Source of the DNA: Deltaproteobacteria bacterium
GTDB lineage: Bacteria; Myxococcota_A; UBA9160; UBA4427
Length of the DNA stretch: 64,000 nucleotides
Direction of reading: 5' to 3'
Assembly (NCBI GenBank): GCA_029261855.1
Contig: JAJDAN010000011.1
Span: 1-64,000 of the forward strand
Positions 61,088 to 64,000 of this stretch are shown here, in pieces. The notes under the pieces were generated by a model. The model saw only the letters and a program-made list of their open reading frames with translations. It was not told the origin of the DNA and did no database searches. The translations under genes were made by a program, and so were the position numbers. Positions within the stretch are counted from its first letter, which is position 1, and each line of letters begins with the position of its first letter.

Positions 61088-63367
61088 TCAGCGCCGCAAC
61101 GCCTGGCCGAAGCCTCGCAGCCGCAGTCCCAGATAGGCTGCCACCGCGGAAAAGAACAGGGTCGGTGCCCAACCCGCCAGCCACGGTGCGATGGCACCGC
61201 TGTAGCCGAAGCTCGTGCCGACGCCGGTCATCAGCACGTAGGACACAGCGACCACCGCGCTCAGCACCAGGGTCGTGGCGGAGGTCGGATGGGGAGGTCC
61301 GCCAACGGCGAAGAAGAGCGCCAGGGCCGGCAGCACGAGACATGCCACCGGCGCGGCGATCTTCACGAACAGATCCACGTGGTAGTGGGTCGCGTCGAGA
61401 CCGCCGGCTTCCACGTCGGCGATGGCGGCGCGCAGCTCGCCCACGGACAGGTGCCGCGTGTCCACCTCCGCCTGGATGGACTCGCCGATCTGCGCGTGGG
61501 CGGGACCCGGCGTCTTGCGAAGACCGTCGTCCGCACGCTCCACCCGGATCGCGTTGCTCAGCAGCCACTGACCGCTGCCGATATGTCGCGCGGAGCTGGC
61601 ATCGACCCGAGCGACGGGCAAACCGTCGTCGCCGAGCGTGAAGACCGTGATGTTGCGCGCGGTGCCGTCCTTGGGGTCGAGCCGGTCCGCCTGGAAGAAG
61701 CGGTTCTTGTCCCGGAACCAGGCACCGAGCCCTTCTTCCTGTTTGCCCTGCTGCTGCTTCACTTCCGCCTTGAAGTAGCTGGCCAGGGCGTTGGTATGGG
61801 GCAGCACCTCATTGTTGAGCACGAAATAGGCGGGGGCGATCAGTCCGCAAATGACGAGGATCGGCAGCAACGCGCGCGGCGCCGGGATCCCGCTGGCCCG
61901 CATGCCCATCAGCTCGCCCTGACTGGCGAGCACGCTGACGGTCAGGGCCGTCGCCACCAGCAGGGACATGGGAACGACGCGAGAAGCCAGGAGCGGAATG
62001 CGCGCGCCGTAGTAGCTCATCACCTGGCCGAAGGTGGCGCCGTACTTCCCCATGAACTGCAGGCGCTCGAGTACGTCGATCAGCAGGTAGCCCACCAACA
62101 CCACGGCAAAGCACAGTCCCGCCATCTGCAGGAAGCGCAGGGCGACATAGCGCTCGAGCGGCCACGGCCGCGCGCGAATGCGCGTAGGGCGGCCGACTGC
62201 CGTCGGTTTCTCCTTCGGTTCGGCCGACGCGGGCCGATCCGAATGGCGACCGAACGCAGTCATGCGCGTCATGCGCGCGACCATCACCCCGGCGACCGCC
62301 GCCAGCGCGAAGTTCGGCAGCCAGGTGCCCACCCAGGCCGGCACTGTCGAGTCGTAGACGAGGGAATCACCGAGCTGGGCGAGGCCATAGTAGGCGAGCG
62401 TCGCGACCAGCCCGAGCACGCCACCGCCGGAACGCGAGAAATGCGCACGGGCCAGGAAGAGAGGCACGATGAGCAGTCCGAACACCAGGGTCGCGGCCGG
62501 CAACGCGAAGCGTCGGTGGAACTGGAGCGCCGCATCGTTCCGGGTTCGCGGCCCCGATTCTGGATCGGCCTGCTTTTCGACGAGCTCGACCAGGCTCAGG
62601 CTCTGCAGCTTGTCCTTCTTGCCCCGGGCGACCGGCTCGTCACTGGTCGGGAGCTCGGCGGTCAAGCGATCGAAGCGGATCTCTCGCGCGGTCTTGCGCG
62701 GGTCCAGCAGCACGGCACCGTGCTCGAGCACCACCTGGTTCTCGCCACTCGGGCTCGCCGTCAGCTGACCCGATTGCGCGAACACGGTTTCGCCGACCGA
62801 CGGCATCCACAGGAAGACGCCGCGCATCTCCTCGCCGCTGGGCGAGACCTCGCGCGCCTGCAGCATCCACTTCCCGAAGCGGTGCACGCTACCGGGTGTG
62901 ATCGCCGCGCCCGGGTTGCGGCGCCCGATCTCCTCGAGCTTCTCGTCGAGGGAGCGACTCGCCCAGGGCGAAGTCTGCAGGGAAAGCGCCAACGCCACGA
63001 CGGCCATCACCGCTGCGAAGCCCATCACCGGCCCGAGAACGCGCGGCGAAGAGATGCCGCTCGCCTCGAGCATCAAGAGCTCGCGATCTGCGCCCAGGCG
63101 CCCGAGGGCGACGAGCCCGCCCACCAGCACGGCGAACGGCAGCATCGACGCCAAGACCGGCAGCATCTGGAAGACGGCCAGCGCGCCGACGTCGCCGAGC
63201 GATGATCCGCGGTTGATGACCATCTCCGAGTAGCCGACCAGCTCTCGGGTCATCACCACGAGCGTGAGGCCCCCGAGGGTGTACAACGTGGGGAACACCA
63301 TCTCGAGCACGAGATAGCGGTACAACGTCGGGCCCGGACGCCGATGGATCGGCAGATCTTGGGTCAT
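61088..63367 (-). CDS. lptFG: fused LptF-LptG LPS-export permease
   Basis: A 759-residue protein made of two YjgP/YjgQ (LptF/LptG) permease units in one chain. The first runs about 15-375 (YRYLVLEMVFPTLYTLGGLTLVVMTRELVGY to the helix QFHRRFALPAATLVFGLL). The second runs about 395-759 (LERYVALRFLQMAGLCFAVVLVGYLLID to VDLFVKIAAPVACLVLPALALFF). Each has about six helices and a periplasmic beta-jellyroll. Normally two separate proteins form the heterodimer with LptB. ATG at 63367 is used; ATG at 63418 is possible. Convergent with kdsA and divergent from the nucleotidyltransferase gene. Confidence 0.88.
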   Translation of the reverse strand: MTQDLPIHRRPGPTLYRYLVLEMVFPTLYTLGGLTLVVMTRELVGYSEMVINRGSSLGDVGALAVFQMLPVLASMLPFAVLVGGLVALGRLGADRELLMLEASGISSPRVLGPVMGFAAVMAVVALALSLQTSPWASRSLDEKLEEIGRRNPGAAITPGSVHRFGKWMLQAREVSPSGEEMRGVFLWMPSVGETVFAQSGQLTASPSGENQVVLEHGAVLLDPRKTAREIRFDRLTAELPTSDEPVARGKKDKLQSLSLVELVEKQADPESGPRTRNDAALQFHRRFALPAATLVFGLLIVPLFLARAHFSRSGGGVLGLVATLAYYGLAQLGDSLVYDSTVPAWVGTWLPNFALAAVAGVMVARMTRMTAFGRHSDRPASAEPKEKPTAVGRPTRIRARPWPLERYVALRFLQMAGLCFAVVLVGYLLIDVLERLQFMGKYGATFGQVMSYYGARIPLLASRVVPMSLLVATALTVSVLASQGELMGMRASGIPAPRALLPILVICGLIAPAYFVLNNEVLPHTNALASYFKAEVKQQQGKQEEGLGAWFRDKNRFFQADRLDPKDGTARNITVFTLGDDGLPVARVDASSARHIGSGQWLLSNAIRVERADDGLRKTPGPAHAQIGESIQAEVDTRHLSVGELRAAIADVEAGGLDATHYHVDLFVKIAAPVACLVLPALALFFAVGGPPHPTSATTLVLSAVVAVSYVLMTGVGTSFGYSGAIAPWLAGWAPTLFFSAVAAYLGLRLRGFGQALRR

Positions 63368-63511
63368 TCGAAGACGGGCACGCTCCCCGGTCGCTTGCTG
63401 CGGTTCCGGAAGCTGCATTAGAGTTTTGAAGATCCCCCCTGAGAAGCCCCATCCTAGCCCGAGTGACCGAGCCGTGACGAAGACCGTCGCAGGTCCGGCG
63501 GATAGAGGTCC

Positions 63512-64000
63512 ATGCGAGCGATCATCCTGAGCGCCGGACAGGGAAAGCGACTGCTTCCCCTCACCCGAGAGACGCCCAAGTGCCTGCTGGAGGTGCAAGA
63601 AGGCATCTCGGTGCTGTCCCACCAGCTGCGCACCCTGGCGGCCTGCGGGATCCGCGAGGCGTCGGTGATCGTCGGCTTCGGTGCGGACCAGGTGGAAGAC
63701 CATCTGGCTGGACATCCGGTCCCCGGCATGGACGTGATCGCTTGCTACAACCCGTTCTACGCCTTGAGCGACAACCTCGCGACGGTCTGGTTGTCCCGGG
63801 ATCAGATGACCGACGATTTCCTGCTGATGAACGGCGACACCCTGTTCGAAGTCGACGTGTTGCGCACCTTGCTGGCGTCGCCGGATGCGCCGCTGACCCT
63901 CACGATCAACATCAAGGACCGCTACGACGACGACGACATGAAGGTCAGCCTGTCCGGCTCGCGACTGTGCGCCGTCGGCAAGACCCTGCGGCCGGAGGTC
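63512..64000 (+). CDS. sugar nucleotidyltransferase, N-terminal part (3' truncated by window edge)
   Basis: An ATG at 63512 behind GATAGAGG opens a frame that runs off the window after 163 codons. The start IILSAGQGKRLLPLT is the nucleotide-binding loop of NTP-transferases, followed by PKCLLEV. Later FLLMNGDTLF holds the metal-binding Asp. This matches sugar-1-phosphate or phosphocholine (LicC-like) nucleotidyltransferases that make activated building blocks for surface glycans, in keeping with the neighbouring GT2, kinase and kdsA genes. Confidence 0.88.
   Translation, partial: MRAIILSAGQGKRLLPLTRETPKCLLEVQEGISVLSHQLRTLAACGIREASVIVGFGADQVEDHLAGHPVPGMDVIACYNPFYALSDNLATVWLSRDQMTDDFLLMNGDTLFEVDVLRTLLASPDAPLTLTINIKDRYDDDDMKVSLSGSRLCAVGKTLRPEV

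Noticed and set aside
1-64000. CRISPR arrays, insertion sequences, prophage or attachment sites
   Set aside because: No regularly spaced repeats, transposase or integrase genes, or flanking terminal repeats were seen on either strand. The tRNA-Phe gene has no integrase nearby.

Overview
The window is about 64 kb of very GC-rich, gene-dense DNA from a Gram-negative bacterium. The envelope genes show this directly: TonB/ExbBD, OmpA-like and many other lipoproteins, KDO-8-phosphate synthase, an LptF/LptG permease and a YejM-like protein. Two or three PEP-CTERM proteins, a sigma-54 (-24/-12) promoter, dockerin/thrombospondin-3 surface proteins, wax-ester synthase, PAPS sulfotransferase and frequent TTG/GTG starts behind strong Shine-Dalgarno sites fit a myxobacterial/deltaproteobacterial-type lineage (Myxococcota-like). 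This placement is inferred from gene content, not from a phylogenetic marker. No insertion sequence, prophage, CRISPR array or rRNA was seen. There is one tRNA (Phe-GAA). No stretch without a gene exceeds 300 bases.

Region 1 (1-16.3 kb) holds the end of an M16 peptidase, an SGNH hydrolase, gamma-glutamyltransferase, and a cyclophilin lipoprotein facing a sulfatase-fold lipoprotein coupled to a long TPR lipoprotein. A sigma-54-driven PEP-CTERM protein and a YWTD beta-propeller protein follow, then tRNA-Phe, a YejM/PbgA-like membrane protein coupled to a tyrosine-phosphatase-fold protein, an MFS transporter and a second membrane sulfatase. Region 2 (16.3-24.0 kb) holds a TraB/GumN lipoprotein coupled to an isopenicillin-N-synthase-like oxygenase, an OmpA-like lipoprotein, DUF389 and MAPEG membrane proteins, and a neutral-lipid group (HSL-type esterase, WS/DGAT acyltransferase, gpsA).

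Region 3 (24.1-34.8 kb) is the most distinctive part. It is a divergent heme-uptake regulon around one perfect 12+12 bp palindrome. The leftward operon reads HutX-like carrier, hmuT, hmuU, hmuV, an unknown 211-aa protein, a PEP-CTERM protein, exbB and exbD, followed by a second paralogous PEP-CTERM gene. The rightward operon reads TonB-dependent receptor, a DNRLRE/TSP3/dockerin-like surface protein with a Cys...poly-Arg tail, hemP and tonB. The exosortase-type surface proteins are translationally interleaved with the heme machinery, which suggests that cell-surface or matrix-anchored proteins take part in heme capture.

Region 4 (34.8-48.3 kb) holds a TetR regulator with a PF10118 enzyme and a clear palindromic operator, an LpxO/AspH-type hydroxylase, a cupin, an orthocaspase lipoprotein coupled to a DUF4336 protein, and a sulfotransferase. 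It continues with a 7TM-PAS histidine kinase facing a TPR/M23-like protein, a TPR protein, a lipoprotein with a good leftward terminator, a glutaredoxin-like protein with an FAD sugar-lactone-type oxidase, and a small protein behind a sigma-54-like site. Region 5 (48.3-53.5 kb) is a tetR-adaptor-RND efflux operon. Region 6 (53.5-64 kb) holds a HEAT-repeat lipoprotein coupled to an acyl-CoA dehydrogenase, then a surface-polysaccharide/LPS block: a three-domain ELM1-type glycosyltransferase fusion, a GT2 glycosyltransferase, a kinase-fold protein, kdsA, a single-chain LptF-LptG fusion and the start of a sugar nucleotidyltransferase running off the window.
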